DNA of 64,000 bases from JBCBGF01 sp038526915 (GTDB lineage Bacteria > Pseudomonadota > Alphaproteobacteria > Rhodobacterales > Rhodobacteraceae), in NCBI GenBank assembly GCA_038526915.1, contig JBCBGF010000008.1:98062-162061 (forward strand). The letters are read 5' to 3'. The translations under genes were made by a program, and so were the position numbers. Of the stretch, positions 24,011-32,123 are shown piece by piece (position 1 is the stretch's first letter; each line of letters starts with the position of its first letter). The notes beneath the pieces are model-generated. The model was not told where the DNA came from and searched no databases. It was given only the letters and a program-made list of their open reading frames with translations.

Positions 24011-24062
24011 GCGTATTTTCAACAAGAAGAAGGGCCAGATCTTCTTCTTGTTCCAAATACGC
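24011..24062. terminator. long hairpin after the aminotransferase gene
   Basis: A stem of twelve perfect pairs (AACAAGAAGAAG / CTTCTTCTTGTT, loop of eight bases) extended outward, after a two-base mismatch, by GCGTATTT/AAATACGC. On the minus strand it lies 36 bases past the DegT-type aminotransferase gene and before ivd, so it probably ends the upstream transcript. The CGCCCGCCGGAGGC beside it is a common intergenic repeat here. Confidence 0.65.
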
Positions 24063-24097
24063 CCGCCGGAGGCGGTCCCGCAGGGGCGGGCACGCGC

Positions 24098-25309
24098 CTA
24101 CTCCGCCGCCGTTCGCGCCCGCGCGGCCTGGGTCACTTCATCGGCGATAATCCGGGCGATCAACGCGCAATCGTCAAGGCTGAAAGTGAGCGGTAGCCGC
24201 ATGTCGAGGATCGCGCGCAGCACCCGGTCGCTCGCCGGCATCGGGTCCGAGGCAGCATAGCGCCAATGCCCATAGGTCGATGTAAAGGCTGCCGGTTCCG
24301 CCGCACCGAACCATTTCAGCTCCACCCCCCGCGCCTTGCAGCCTGCCACCACCGCCTCAATCGCCGCATCGGACCAGTCGAGCAGCAAGAATTGAAAGGA
24401 CGATCCCACAAACGCCTCGACCTCTGGCCGCTCGGTCAACGTCAGCCCCGGCACACCGCGCAAGCCCGCCTCTGCCACGCGGTAGCGCTCGGTCCAGCCC
24501 GCGCATTGCGCATCGAGCCGCGCCAGTTGCGGGCGCAGGATCGCCGCGCGCAGGTTGTCCATCCGGCCTGAGATGTTGGGCATATCGTATTTCAGACCCT
24601 CGAACACTTCGGGCTCCGGAGCCGCACCGTGGCGGTCATAGAGCATGTAGGAGCCCGAGAGGAGGATCGCCCGCGCGGCCACCTCCGCATCATCGGTCAC
24701 CAGAAACCCGCCTTCGCCGGCGTTCATGTGCTTATAGGTCTGCATCGAATAGCAGCCCACGACCCCATGTCGCCCCGAGGGCACGCCACGCCAGCGCGCG
24801 CCCATGGTATGGGCGCAGTCCTCGATCACCCGAACGCCCGCGCCATCGCAGAGCGCCATCAACGCCTCCATATCGCAAACATGCCCGCGCATGTGGCTGA
24901 GCAGCAGGGTCTTCGCTCCGGTTGCCTCGATCTTCACTGCCAGATCATCCAGATCAATCGTCAGCGCTTCGGTCACGCCCACAAAGACCGGCACCGCGCC
25001 CACGCTCGCAATCGCGCCCGGAACAGGCGCAAGCGTAAACGCATTGGACAGCACCCTATCGCCCGGCCCCACGCCCAGCGCCCGCAGGGCCGTGCCCATC
25101 GCATACCCACCCGAGGCCACCGCCAGGCAGTACCGCGCGTCGACATAATCCGCGAATTCCCGCTCCAGCTTCGAGACCTCCGGCACTTCGCCGGGGGCCA
25201 GATTGTAGCGATGCAGCCGCCCGTGCCGCATCACCTCCAACGCCGCCGCAATCCCCTCTTCCGGGATCGGCTCTTGCTGGGTGAAACTGCCTGTGAACGT
25301 CTCTTTCAT
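24098..25309 (-). CDS. DegT/DnrJ/EryC1/StrS-type PLP aminotransferase
   Basis: A 403-residue fold-type I PLP enzyme. The cofactor region is visible in ASGGYAMGTALRAL (phosphate contacts), VIEDCAHTMGARWRG with the ring-stacking aspartate, and the lysine in SMQTYKHMNAGEGGFLV. The family acts on sugar nucleotides or related keto compounds. Two points differ from typical sugar transaminases: MQTYKHMNAGEGG replaces the more usual SFHxxKxxxxGEGG, and the C-terminal end (LPLTFSLDDCALIARII) is short. Substrate cannot be told. The ATG giving MKETFTGS is preferred over an upstream GTG frame. Confidence 0.85.
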   Translation of the reverse strand: MKETFTGSFTQQEPIPEEGIAAALEVMRHGRLHRYNLAPGEVPEVSKLEREFADYVDARYCLAVASGGYAMGTALRALGVGPGDRVLSNAFTLAPVPGAIASVGAVPVFVGVTEALTIDLDDLAVKIEATGAKTLLLSHMRGHVCDMEALMALCDGAGVRVIEDCAHTMGARWRGVPSGRHGVVGCYSMQTYKHMNAGEGGFLVTDDAEVAARAILLSGSYMLYDRHGAAPEPEVFEGLKYDMPNISGRMDNLRAAILRPQLARLDAQCAGWTERYRVAEAGLRGVPGLTLTERPEVEAFVGSSFQFLLLDWSDAAIEAVVAGCKARGVELKWFGAAEPAAFTSTYGHWRYAASDPMPASDRVLRAILDMRLPLTFSLDDCALIARIIADEVTQAARARTAAE

Positions 25310-25344
25310 GGGCTCACCCTGTCCTGACGGGCGGGTTCGGTCAA

Positions 25345-26007
25345 TCACCCGATCAACTCTTTCACCACCTGGTCCAAATCGTCGAAATGGGGCAGGAGCG
25401 CGTCTGGGGCAAGTTGGGCCACCCCATCGCCTTCCGGCCCAAAGGTCACCAACACCACGGGAACGCCCGCCGCACGCCCCGTCTCACGATCCGTCACGGT
25501 GTCGCCGATCAGAACACTCTGGTCGACCGCCCCGCCCGCGCGCTCCACCGCCGCCACATACGGCGCGGGATCGGGCTTGCGCACCGGGAGCGTGTCGGCG
25601 CCAATGAGCGAGGCAAAGAGATCGCGCACGCCCAACCGCGTGAGCAGGGTCTGGGCCTGGGCTTCGGGTTTGTTGGTACAAACGCCAACCGCATAACCCC
25701 CTGCAATCAAACGTTTAACCGCCTCCACCGTGCCGGGATACAGCACCGTATGCACATCAATCGCCGCCCCATAGGCCACCAGCAATCGCGGATACTGCGA
25801 GTCCACCGCCGCCGTATCCTCCACCCCCAACCGCGAGAACCCGAGCGTCAGCATCGCCCGCCCCCCGCGAAAGGCCGTTGCCGCATCGGCCACCGGGTCC
25901 AGCATATCGCCGTGCCCAAGCTCCCGAAAACACGCATTTGCTGCCGCAATCAGGTCGCGGCTCGTGTCCGCCAGCGTCCCGTCGAGATCGAAAATCACCG
26001 TCCGCAT
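25345..26007 (-). CDS. gph: phosphoglycolate phosphatase (HAD superfamily)
   Basis: A 220-residue HAD-IA phosphatase: the nucleophile motif VIFDLDGTLADTSRDLIAAAN at residue 4 (DxDGT), the motif II threonine in GVCTNKPEAQ, the lysine in RKPDPAPYV and the metal acid in VLIGDTVTDRETG. It removes 2-phosphoglycolate made by DNA repair or oxygenase side reactions. Its family has several close substrates, so identity is probable, not proven. Diverges from glmU across a 125-base gap. Confidence 0.85.
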   Translation of the reverse strand: MRTVIFDLDGTLADTSRDLIAAANACFRELGHGDMLDPVADAATAFRGGRAMLTLGFSRLGVEDTAAVDSQYPRLLVAYGAAIDVHTVLYPGTVEAVKRLIAGGYAVGVCTNKPEAQAQTLLTRLGVRDLFASLIGADTLPVRKPDPAPYVAAVERAGGAVDQSVLIGDTVTDRETGRAAGVPVVLVTFGPEGDGVAQLAPDALLPHFDDLDQVVKELIG

Positions 26008-26132
26008 ACGTCCCCCTTGGGCAAACCCCCGCCGATGATGTAACCTGATGACATGACGAGTGAATTGCGGCCCCCTTGGCGGGGCATGGCGCGGTGCGTA
26101 AAACGGCCGGAAGAAAAAGGAAAGAGCAGTCG

Positions 26133-27488
26133 ATGGCCACCCATCTGATCCTCCTTGCCGCCGGGCAAGGAACGCGGATGCAATCCGACCTGCCGAAGGT
26201 GCTGCACCCCATCGGCGGGCGGGCCATGTTTCTGCATGCGTTGGCCTCGGCGGAGGGGCTGTCGCCTGAGAAAACCGTGGTTGTGATCGGACCGGGGGCC
26301 GAGGCGGTGGCCAAGGCGACCAACGCCGCCGATCCAGACGCCGTGTGCGTCGTTCAGGAAGAGCGTCTGGGCACGGCCCATGCGGTCGCCCAAGCCCGCG
26401 CGGCTCTTGCCGGAGCAGACGGCGACGCCCTCGTCCTCTATGGAGACACGCCCTTCATTCAGCCGGACACCCTTGAGCGCATGACCAAAGCCCGTGCAGA
26501 GGGGGCAGATGTGGTGATCCTGGGCTTTGAGGCCGCCGACCCCGCCCGCTATGGGCGTCTCGTTATGGACGGCGACCGCCTCGACCGCATCGTGGAGTGG
26601 AAGGACGCGACGGACGCCGAACGCGCCATCACCTTCTGCAACTCCGGCGTCGTCCTCGCCGCTACTGACACGCTCTTCGACCTCATCGACGCCGTGGGCA
26701 ACGACAATGCGGCGGGGGAATACTACCTCACCGACATCGTCGGCATCGCCAACGCGCGCGGGCTGAAAACGACCGCCGTCTCCTGCGATGAAGAGGAAAC
26801 CCTCGGCATCAACTCCCGCGCCGATCTTGCCGCCGCCGAGGCGGTGTTCCAACGCCACATGCGCGCCGAGATGCTGGATGCTGGTGTTACCCTGACCGCC
26901 CCCGAAACGGTCTTTTTCTCCTATGACACCGCCATTGGCCGCGACGCCACCGTGGAACCCCACGTGATCTTCGGCCCCGGCGTCACCGTGGAATCCGGCG
27001 CCACGATCCGCGCGTTCAGCCATCTCGAAGGCGCCCATGTGGGCCAGGGTGCCATCGTCGGCCCCTATGCCCGCCTCCGCCCCGGTGCGGAGCTTTCAAA
27101 CGACACCCGCGTCGGCAACTTCGTCGAGATCAAGAATGCGAGCCTCGGCGATGGCGTCAAGGTCAACCACCTCAGCTATATCGGCGATGCCAGCGTCGGC
27201 GCAGCCACCAACATCGGCGCGGGCACCGTGACCTGCAATTATGACGGCGTCTTCAAACACCGGACCGAGATCGGCGAACGCGCTTTCATCGGATCTGACA
27301 CGATGCTCGTGGCCCCCGTCAAAATAGGCGATGAGGCGATGACCGCCTCCGGTTCGACCATCACGCAGGACGTCCCCGAAGGCGCATTGGCGCTCGGCCG
27401 CGCGCGGCAAGAGACGAAACCGGGCCTCGCCCGCAAATTGTTCGAAAAGTTAAAGGCCGCGAAGGCCAGACAGCAAAAAGGCGATTAG
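26133..27488 (+). CDS. glmU: bifunctional GlcN-1-P acetyltransferase / UDP-GlcNAc pyrophosphorylase
   Basis: Makes UDP-GlcNAc for peptidoglycan and lipid A. The 451-residue protein starts with the uridylyltransferase signature LILLAAGQGTRMQSDLPKVL, has VLYGDTPF in the middle, and a C-terminal left-handed beta-helix with hexapeptide repeats (IGPYARLRPG-like, GNFVEIKNASLG, NIGAGTVTCNYDG, FIGSDTMLVAPV). The ATG is preceded by AAAAAGGAAAG. It is followed two bases later by glmS, so both steps of the pathway are co-expressed. Confidence 0.96.
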   Translation: MATHLILLAAGQGTRMQSDLPKVLHPIGGRAMFLHALASAEGLSPEKTVVVIGPGAEAVAKATNAADPDAVCVVQEERLGTAHAVAQARAALAGADGDALVLYGDTPFIQPDTLERMTKARAEGADVVILGFEAADPARYGRLVMDGDRLDRIVEWKDATDAERAITFCNSGVVLAATDTLFDLIDAVGNDNAAGEYYLTDIVGIANARGLKTTAVSCDEEETLGINSRADLAAAEAVFQRHMRAEMLDAGVTLTAPETVFFSYDTAIGRDATVEPHVIFGPGVTVESGATIRAFSHLEGAHVGQGAIVGPYARLRPGAELSNDTRVGNFVEIKNASLGDGVKVNHLSYIGDASVGAATNIGAGTVTCNYDGVFKHRTEIGERAFIGSDTMLVAPVKIGDEAMTASGSTITQDVPEGALALGRARQETKPGLARKLFEKLKAAKARQQKGD

Positions 27489-27490
27489 AA

Positions 27491-29305
27491 ATGTGTGGAA
27501 TTGTAGGGGTCCTGGGCGACCACGAAGCCGCGCCGATGCTGGTCGAGGCACTGAAACGCCTCGAATACCGAGGCTATGACAGCGCCGGGATCGCGACCGT
27601 GAATGACGGCAAGCTCGACCGGCGCCGCGCGCTTGGAAAACTGGTCAACCTCTCTGACTTGCTCGTCCACGATCCCCTCGCCGGCAAGGCTGGGATCGGC
27701 CACACCCGCTGGGCCACCCATGGCGCCCCCTCCGTCGGCAATGCGCACCCGCATCAGGCGGGACCCGTCGCAGTGGTGCACAACGGGATCATCGAGAACT
27801 TCAAAGAACTGCGCGAAGACCTCGCCGCCAAGGGCTACCCCGCGCACACCGAGACCGATACCGAGGTCGTGGCGCTGATGGCCCAGTCCTTTCTCGACCA
27901 GGGCCTCGCCCCCCGCGACGCCGCCGAGCAGACCATCGCCCGCCTCGACGGGGCCTTCGCGCTCGCCTTCCTCTTCGACGGCGAAGACGACCTGATGATC
28001 GCCGCCCGTAAGGGCTCCCCGCTCGCCATCGGTCACGGTGAGGGCGAGATGTATCTGGGCTCTGACGCCATCGCGCTCGCGGACATGACCGACCGCATCA
28101 CCTACCTTGAAGAGGGCGACTGGGCCGTGATCACCCGCGCGGGCGCCGAAATCCTCGATGCCAACGGCAACCGCGCGAACCGCCCCGTCAAAACCATCGC
28201 GCTCGACGCCACGCGCGTGGAGAAGGGCGGCCACAAGCACTTCATGGCCAAGGAAATTGCCGAACAGCCCACCGTGATGGCCGAGGCACTGGCCCACTAC
28301 CTGGCCGAGGACGGCAGCATCCGCCTGCCCCGCGACCTCGATTTCACCAAGTTCGACCGCATCGTTATGGTTGCCTGCGGCACCGCCTACTATGCCTGCC
28401 TCACCGCGCGCTACTGGTTCGAAAGCCTCGCCCGCCTGCCCGTCGACATCGACGTCGCCTCCGAATTCCGCTACCGCGAACCGCCCATCGGCCCCCGCAC
28501 GCTCGCCATTTTCGTCAGCCAGTCGGGGGAGACGGCAGACACGCTCGCCGCCTTGCGGTATTGCGAAAGCCGCGCGATGACGCTGGCCATCGTGAACGTT
28601 GCCGAGAGCACCATCGCGCGCGAAGCCGACGTGGCCCTGCCGATCCTCGCGGGCGCCGAAATCGGTGTCGCCTCCACCAAGGCCTTCACCTGCCAGCTTA
28701 CCGTCCTAGCCCTCCTCGCGCTCCAAGCCGCGAAAGCCCGCGGCGAGATGGACGCGGACGCCTTCGCCAAGGCAGGTGCCGACCTCCGTCTCCTCCCCGG
28801 CCTCATCGCCCAGGCCCTGCAATCGGGCCCCGACATCGCCCGCATCTCGGCGGAACTCGCCGAGGCGCAAGACATCCTCTTCTTAGGTCGCGGCCAGATG
28901 TTCCCCCTCGCCTTGGAAGGCGCACTGAAGCTCAAAGAAATCAGCTATATACACGCCGAGGGCTATGCCAGCGGAGAGCTCAAACACGGCCCCATCGCCC
29001 TCATCGATCCCGCCGTCCCGGTGATCGTGATGGCCCCCCATGACGCGCTTTTCGATAAGACCACATCCAACATGGAAGAGGTCATGGCCCGCGGCGGCAA
29101 GGTGGTGCTTCTGACCGACACGGCCGGCGCCAAGAAGTCCGGCGATGGCACCTGGCACACGCTCGCACTGCCCACCGCACCCGAAGTCTTCGCCCCGATC
29201 CTCTTCGCAATCCCGGCGCAACTGCTGGCCTATCACACCGCGGTCGCCAAAGGCACCGATGTCGACCAGCCCCGCAACCTCGCGAAATCCGTCACAGTGG
29301 AATGA
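27491..29305 (+). CDS. glmS: glutamine-fructose-6-phosphate transaminase
   Basis: Produces glucosamine-6-phosphate, first step to UDP-GlcNAc. The 604-residue protein begins MCGIVGVLG with the N-terminal cysteine nucleophile (Cys2), contains the glutaminase segments RWATHGAPSVGNAHPH and GIIENFKELRE, and two SIS domains (MVACGTAYYACL, SQSGETADTLAAL, and the end AKGTDVDQPRNLAKSVTVE). It is directly downstream of glmU with two bases between. Confidence 0.97.
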   Translation: MCGIVGVLGDHEAAPMLVEALKRLEYRGYDSAGIATVNDGKLDRRRALGKLVNLSDLLVHDPLAGKAGIGHTRWATHGAPSVGNAHPHQAGPVAVVHNGIIENFKELREDLAAKGYPAHTETDTEVVALMAQSFLDQGLAPRDAAEQTIARLDGAFALAFLFDGEDDLMIAARKGSPLAIGHGEGEMYLGSDAIALADMTDRITYLEEGDWAVITRAGAEILDANGNRANRPVKTIALDATRVEKGGHKHFMAKEIAEQPTVMAEALAHYLAEDGSIRLPRDLDFTKFDRIVMVACGTAYYACLTARYWFESLARLPVDIDVASEFRYREPPIGPRTLAIFVSQSGETADTLAALRYCESRAMTLAIVNVAESTIAREADVALPILAGAEIGVASTKAFTCQLTVLALLALQAAKARGEMDADAFAKAGADLRLLPGLIAQALQSGPDIARISAELAEAQDILFLGRGQMFPLALEGALKLKEISYIHAEGYASGELKHGPIALIDPAVPVIVMAPHDALFDKTTSNMEEVMARGGKVVLLTDTAGAKKSGDGTWHTLALPTAPEVFAPILFAIPAQLLAYHTAVAKGTDVDQPRNLAKSVTVE

Positions 29306-29991
29306 CGCCCGAGGCAGCAATCGCCGACATCACCGCCTTGTCCCAACCCGGCAAGGCGGCAGAAATGGCCGCCTATCATAAAGTGGATCGCCCCTATCTC
29401 GGCACCGCCAACCCCGATATCGACACTGCCTGTAAAAGCTGGCGCACGGCCCTGACCCTCGACGACCGCATCACGCTCGCCGCCGCCCTCTGGGACACAA
29501 ACATCCACGAAGCCCGCGTGGCCGCCGCCAAACTCCTCACCCAGGCCCGCCTCCGCCCCGACGACGGCCCCGCCTGGGATCTCATCAAATCCTGGGTCCC
29601 CACCTTCGACGCCTGGGCCATCGCCGATCACGCCTCCATCGCTGGCCAGAAACGCCTCGTGTGGGACCCCGCCCGCATCGACGATGTGGAACCGTGGACG
29701 CACTCAGACCACCTCTGGACCCGCCGCGCCGCCCTGGTGATGACCCTGCCCTGGACCAAGCAGAACAACCCCAAGCCCGAAGAACTGGCTGTCCGCGACC
29801 GCGTACTGGGCTGGGCCGCAGGCTATGTGGACGATCCCGAATGGTTCATCCAGAAAGCGGTGGCCTGGTGGCTGCGCGAGTTGTCGAAGCATGACCCAGA
29901 CCGGGTGCGGGCATTTCTGGAAACCTACGGGGCAAGAATGAAACCTTTCGCACGCCGCGAGGCCGGGAAGAAACTGCCCACCCTGCCATGA
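29302..29991 (+). CDS. DNA alkylation repair (AlkD-like) HEAT-repeat protein
   Basis: A 229-residue helical protein of the AlkD family. Features include AAYHKVDRPYLG near the N-terminus, SWVPTFDAWAIADHASI, WTHSDHLWTRRAALVMTLPW and the tryptophan-rich WFIQKAVAWWLREL, which match the DNA-binding concave face of AlkD-type glycosylases. It would remove alkylated bases, though family members with no glycosylase activity exist. Its ATG overlaps the glmS stop (ATGA), so it is co-transcribed with cell-wall precursor genes. Confidence 0.82.
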   Translation: MTPEAAIADITALSQPGKAAEMAAYHKVDRPYLGTANPDIDTACKSWRTALTLDDRITLAAALWDTNIHEARVAAAKLLTQARLRPDDGPAWDLIKSWVPTFDAWAIADHASIAGQKRLVWDPARIDDVEPWTHSDHLWTRRAALVMTLPWTKQNNPKPEELAVRDRVLGWAAGYVDDPEWFIQKAVAWWLRELSKHDPDRVRAFLETYGARMKPFARREAGKKLPTLP

Positions 29992-30076
29992 TCCCGGCGC
30001 AATTCGGCGCGCCCGTCGCACCAATCCGGCGCCTCGCCCGCAAGTGTTGACGCAAACGCGCCGCGCCACCCCATAG

Positions 30077-30090
30077 ACTTGCGCCACATC
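30077..30090 (+). promoter_or_regulatory. FNR/CRP-like half-conserved palindrome upstream of lipoprotein 1
   Basis: TTGCG-CCAC-ATCAA lies 57 bases upstream of the first TbpB-like gene. It resembles an FNR box (TTGAT-N4-ATCAA) with one weak half. The sequence and its spacing are matched upstream of the paralogous gene, which makes a shared regulatory role more credible than either site would alone. Confidence 0.45.
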
Positions 30091-30147
30091 AAGCCGCCAG
30101 CCATCCTGCCCGTGTTAATTGGTTCTTTGATACCTGGTGATCTGGCT

Positions 30148-31026
30148 ATGGCGTTTTCGCACAAAGTTCTGGCCCTCTGCCTTGCGGCCTGCGGTCTTCA
30201 GGCCTGCGGGGGCAGCAGCGGCTCAACCGGATCCGCGGTCGTCACCCAACCGGTCAACGGAACGTTCACCTCCACCGGCATTGCCGTTTCCGCCGCCACT
30301 ACAACCGATCCCGCCACCGGCACCGTCAAATTCAGCGAGGCCGCGCCCACCTCCGGTCCGGTACTGGAATTCGACATTGAAAACGACGTTCTTGTGGCGA
30401 TCCGTGTAGATGACTCGGTGGTCGATATCGACCTCGATCTCACTGACCCGACAACCCAGTTCGCATCGCTTCCCAACGGTCTCGCGATTGCCAACGCGGA
30501 TATGTCCACTGTGGCTGTCTTTGGCTTTGATGATCGGCGCAATTTTGAGTTCCAGTCTTACGGGGCGTGGATGGACATGGGGCCCGGGACCGCTCGCACT
30601 GTCGGAAGCGGCTCTTTTGGCGACGCCACATCAACGGCAACCCTTCCGTCAGGAGGCATTCAGTATCGTGGTGCTGGAACAGGGATTTTCCAAAGCGACA
30701 CTGGCGAAACTTTCGCGACCTCGATGGAGGTCTCGTTTGCTGTCAACAGGTTACGCATGGGTATCGACTTCTTGAGCGACAAAACTGTCGGCGTGAACCT
30801 AAACACCGGGGCCACTGTGGACCTAAGCAATTTGGACATACCACTTGGCCGCGGCATCATCGTTGGCGATACCTTTTTGATTGAGGAAATTTTGTTCGAT
30901 GATGAGTTTCGTGTGGGCTTCATTACGGGCGGTTTCTACGGGCCCGAAGCCGAGGAAGCCGGGGGCGTTTTCGCGTTAAGGAACGGAACTTCTTCCCACA
31001 TCGGCTCCTTCGGTGCGGCACGATAG
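30148..31026 (+). CDS. TbpB-fold surface lipoprotein 1
   Basis: A 292-residue predicted lipoprotein: signal peptide MAFSHKVLALCLAACGLQAC with a good lipobox (L-Q-A-C), a Gly/Ser-rich linker, and a body ending in an eight-stranded-barrel segment with the family hallmark GGFYGPEAEEAGGVFAL (TbpB/HpuA/hemophilin-type barrel). Transferrin-, haem- and other host-binding lipoproteins and several secreted cargoes share this fold. It is closely related to the next gene (DLTDPTTQFASLPNGLAIA versus DLTDPDTRFATLPDGLAIA). The Slam-type gene two downstream is the expected exporter. What it binds is unknown; there is no TonB receptor beside it. Confidence 0.8.
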   Translation: MAFSHKVLALCLAACGLQACGGSSGSTGSAVVTQPVNGTFTSTGIAVSAATTTDPATGTVKFSEAAPTSGPVLEFDIENDVLVAIRVDDSVVDIDLDLTDPTTQFASLPNGLAIANADMSTVAVFGFDDRRNFEFQSYGAWMDMGPGTARTVGSGSFGDATSTATLPSGGIQYRGAGTGIFQSDTGETFATSMEVSFAVNRLRMGIDFLSDKTVGVNLNTGATVDLSNLDIPLGRGIIVGDTFLIEEILFDDEFRVGFITGGFYGPEAEEAGGVFALRNGTSSHIGSFGAAR

Positions 31027-31165
31027 AGAAAACACGGCGGTAGCCGCGTCAGTAGGTCCGCACACGCTACGCCCCATTTCCCTTCGATCACCGAAAATCG
31101 ACCCAATCCATTTACCGATGACTCACAGCATTGTTTCGTAAATATCTCATAAAAAACCGTTTTTC

Positions 31166-31179
31166 TTGAGGCACATCAA
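31166..31179 (+). promoter_or_regulatory. FNR/CRP-like palindrome upstream of lipoprotein 2
   Basis: TTGAG-GCAC-ATCAA, a near-symmetric FNR-type box, lies 56 bases upstream of the second TbpB-like gene. The bases that follow resemble those after the corresponding site upstream of lipoprotein 1. No regulator gene is nearby; an FnrL-type or other CRP-family protein would be the first guess. Confidence 0.5.
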
Positions 31180-31235
31180 ACGGTCTGCCACGCTCGCCGG
31201 GCAATTGTTCTGCCAACAGCAAACCTTGGTTTTAC

Positions 31236-32123
31236 ATGATGTCATACACCTTCAAGCCCATTGCACTGAGTCTTCTCACCTGTGCCCTTCAGGCCTGCAG
31301 CAGCGGCAGCAGCGGAGGGTTCTCTAGCGGCGGCGCCTCGGGGTTCACCGGCACTGTTAGCGCGACAGGTTCGGCCATCGCCGCCGACACCACGACCAAC
31401 CCCTCCGACGGCAGCATCGCATTTGCCGATGCCGCACCCACGGCCGGACCGCTTCTGGAATTTGACGTCGTCAACGACCAACTCACCGAAATTCGTGTGA
31501 GCGACTCCGAGGTCGATATTGTGTTGGATCTCACTGATCCGGACACACGATTTGCGACGCTGCCCGACGGCCTTGCCATAGCGACCCCGGACCTGTCCGC
31601 CGTCGCGATTTTCGGTGCCGAGCCGCGGATCACCTTCGAGCATCAAACCTTTGGCGCATGGATGGCAGGCCCGACAACAGGATCGGGAACAGCGGGCGCA
31701 GGGACGTTTGGCGATCCGACGCCGACGTCGAACGCCCCGATCAATATCGGCGTCTATCGCGGCATCGGCACCGGAATTTATCAGACCGACGACGGCGATG
31801 TCTTTGTGACGTCGAACAATTTCAATGTGTCGATCCGACCTGCAGAAGACCGCCTGACGATCAGCAGTAACAACACCGTCGGCGTCAACGTGGCCACCGG
31901 CGAGGAGATGACGTTGAACACCCTGAATTTCAACTTCGGGTTTGGCGTGCTATCCGGCATCACCTTTACCGCCGATGTCGCTGATCTCGACGATCGCACT
32001 GGCACCGCAACGGGCACCTTCTACGGCCCCAACGCCGAAGAACTAGGCGGGGTTTTCCAGGTGAAGGACGCCACAAGTTCGCATATCGGCGCGTTCGGGA
32101 CCGAGCGTATCACGGCCCCATGA
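31236..32123 (+). CDS. TbpB-fold surface lipoprotein 2
   Basis: A 295-residue predicted lipoprotein, paralogue of lipoprotein 1, with signal peptide and lipobox (ALSLLTCALQAC), a longer Ser/Gly linker (SSGSSGGFSSGG), and the C-terminal barrel hallmark TGTFYGPNAEELGGVFQV. Two adjacent ATG codons begin the frame; either may be used. Its stop overlaps the ATG of the Slam-type gene (ATGA), so cargo and exporter are translationally coupled. Ligand unknown. The 209 bases before it hold its own promoter region but no other gene. Confidence 0.8.
   Translation: MMSYTFKPIALSLLTCALQACSSGSSGGFSSGGASGFTGTVSATGSAIAADTTTNPSDGSIAFADAAPTAGPLLEFDVVNDQLTEIRVSDSEVDIVLDLTDPDTRFATLPDGLAIATPDLSAVAIFGAEPRITFEHQTFGAWMAGPTTGSGTAGAGTFGDPTPTSNAPINIGVYRGIGTGIYQTDDGDVFVTSNNFNVSIRPAEDRLTISSNNTVGVNVATGEEMTLNTLNFNFGFGVLSGITFTADVADLDDRTGTATGTFYGPNAEELGGVFQVKDATSSHIGAFGTERITAP

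Noticed and set aside
30132..30142. TTGATACCTGG as an FNR box
   Set aside because: The second half TGATC does not lie at the needed distance; the better site is at 30077.
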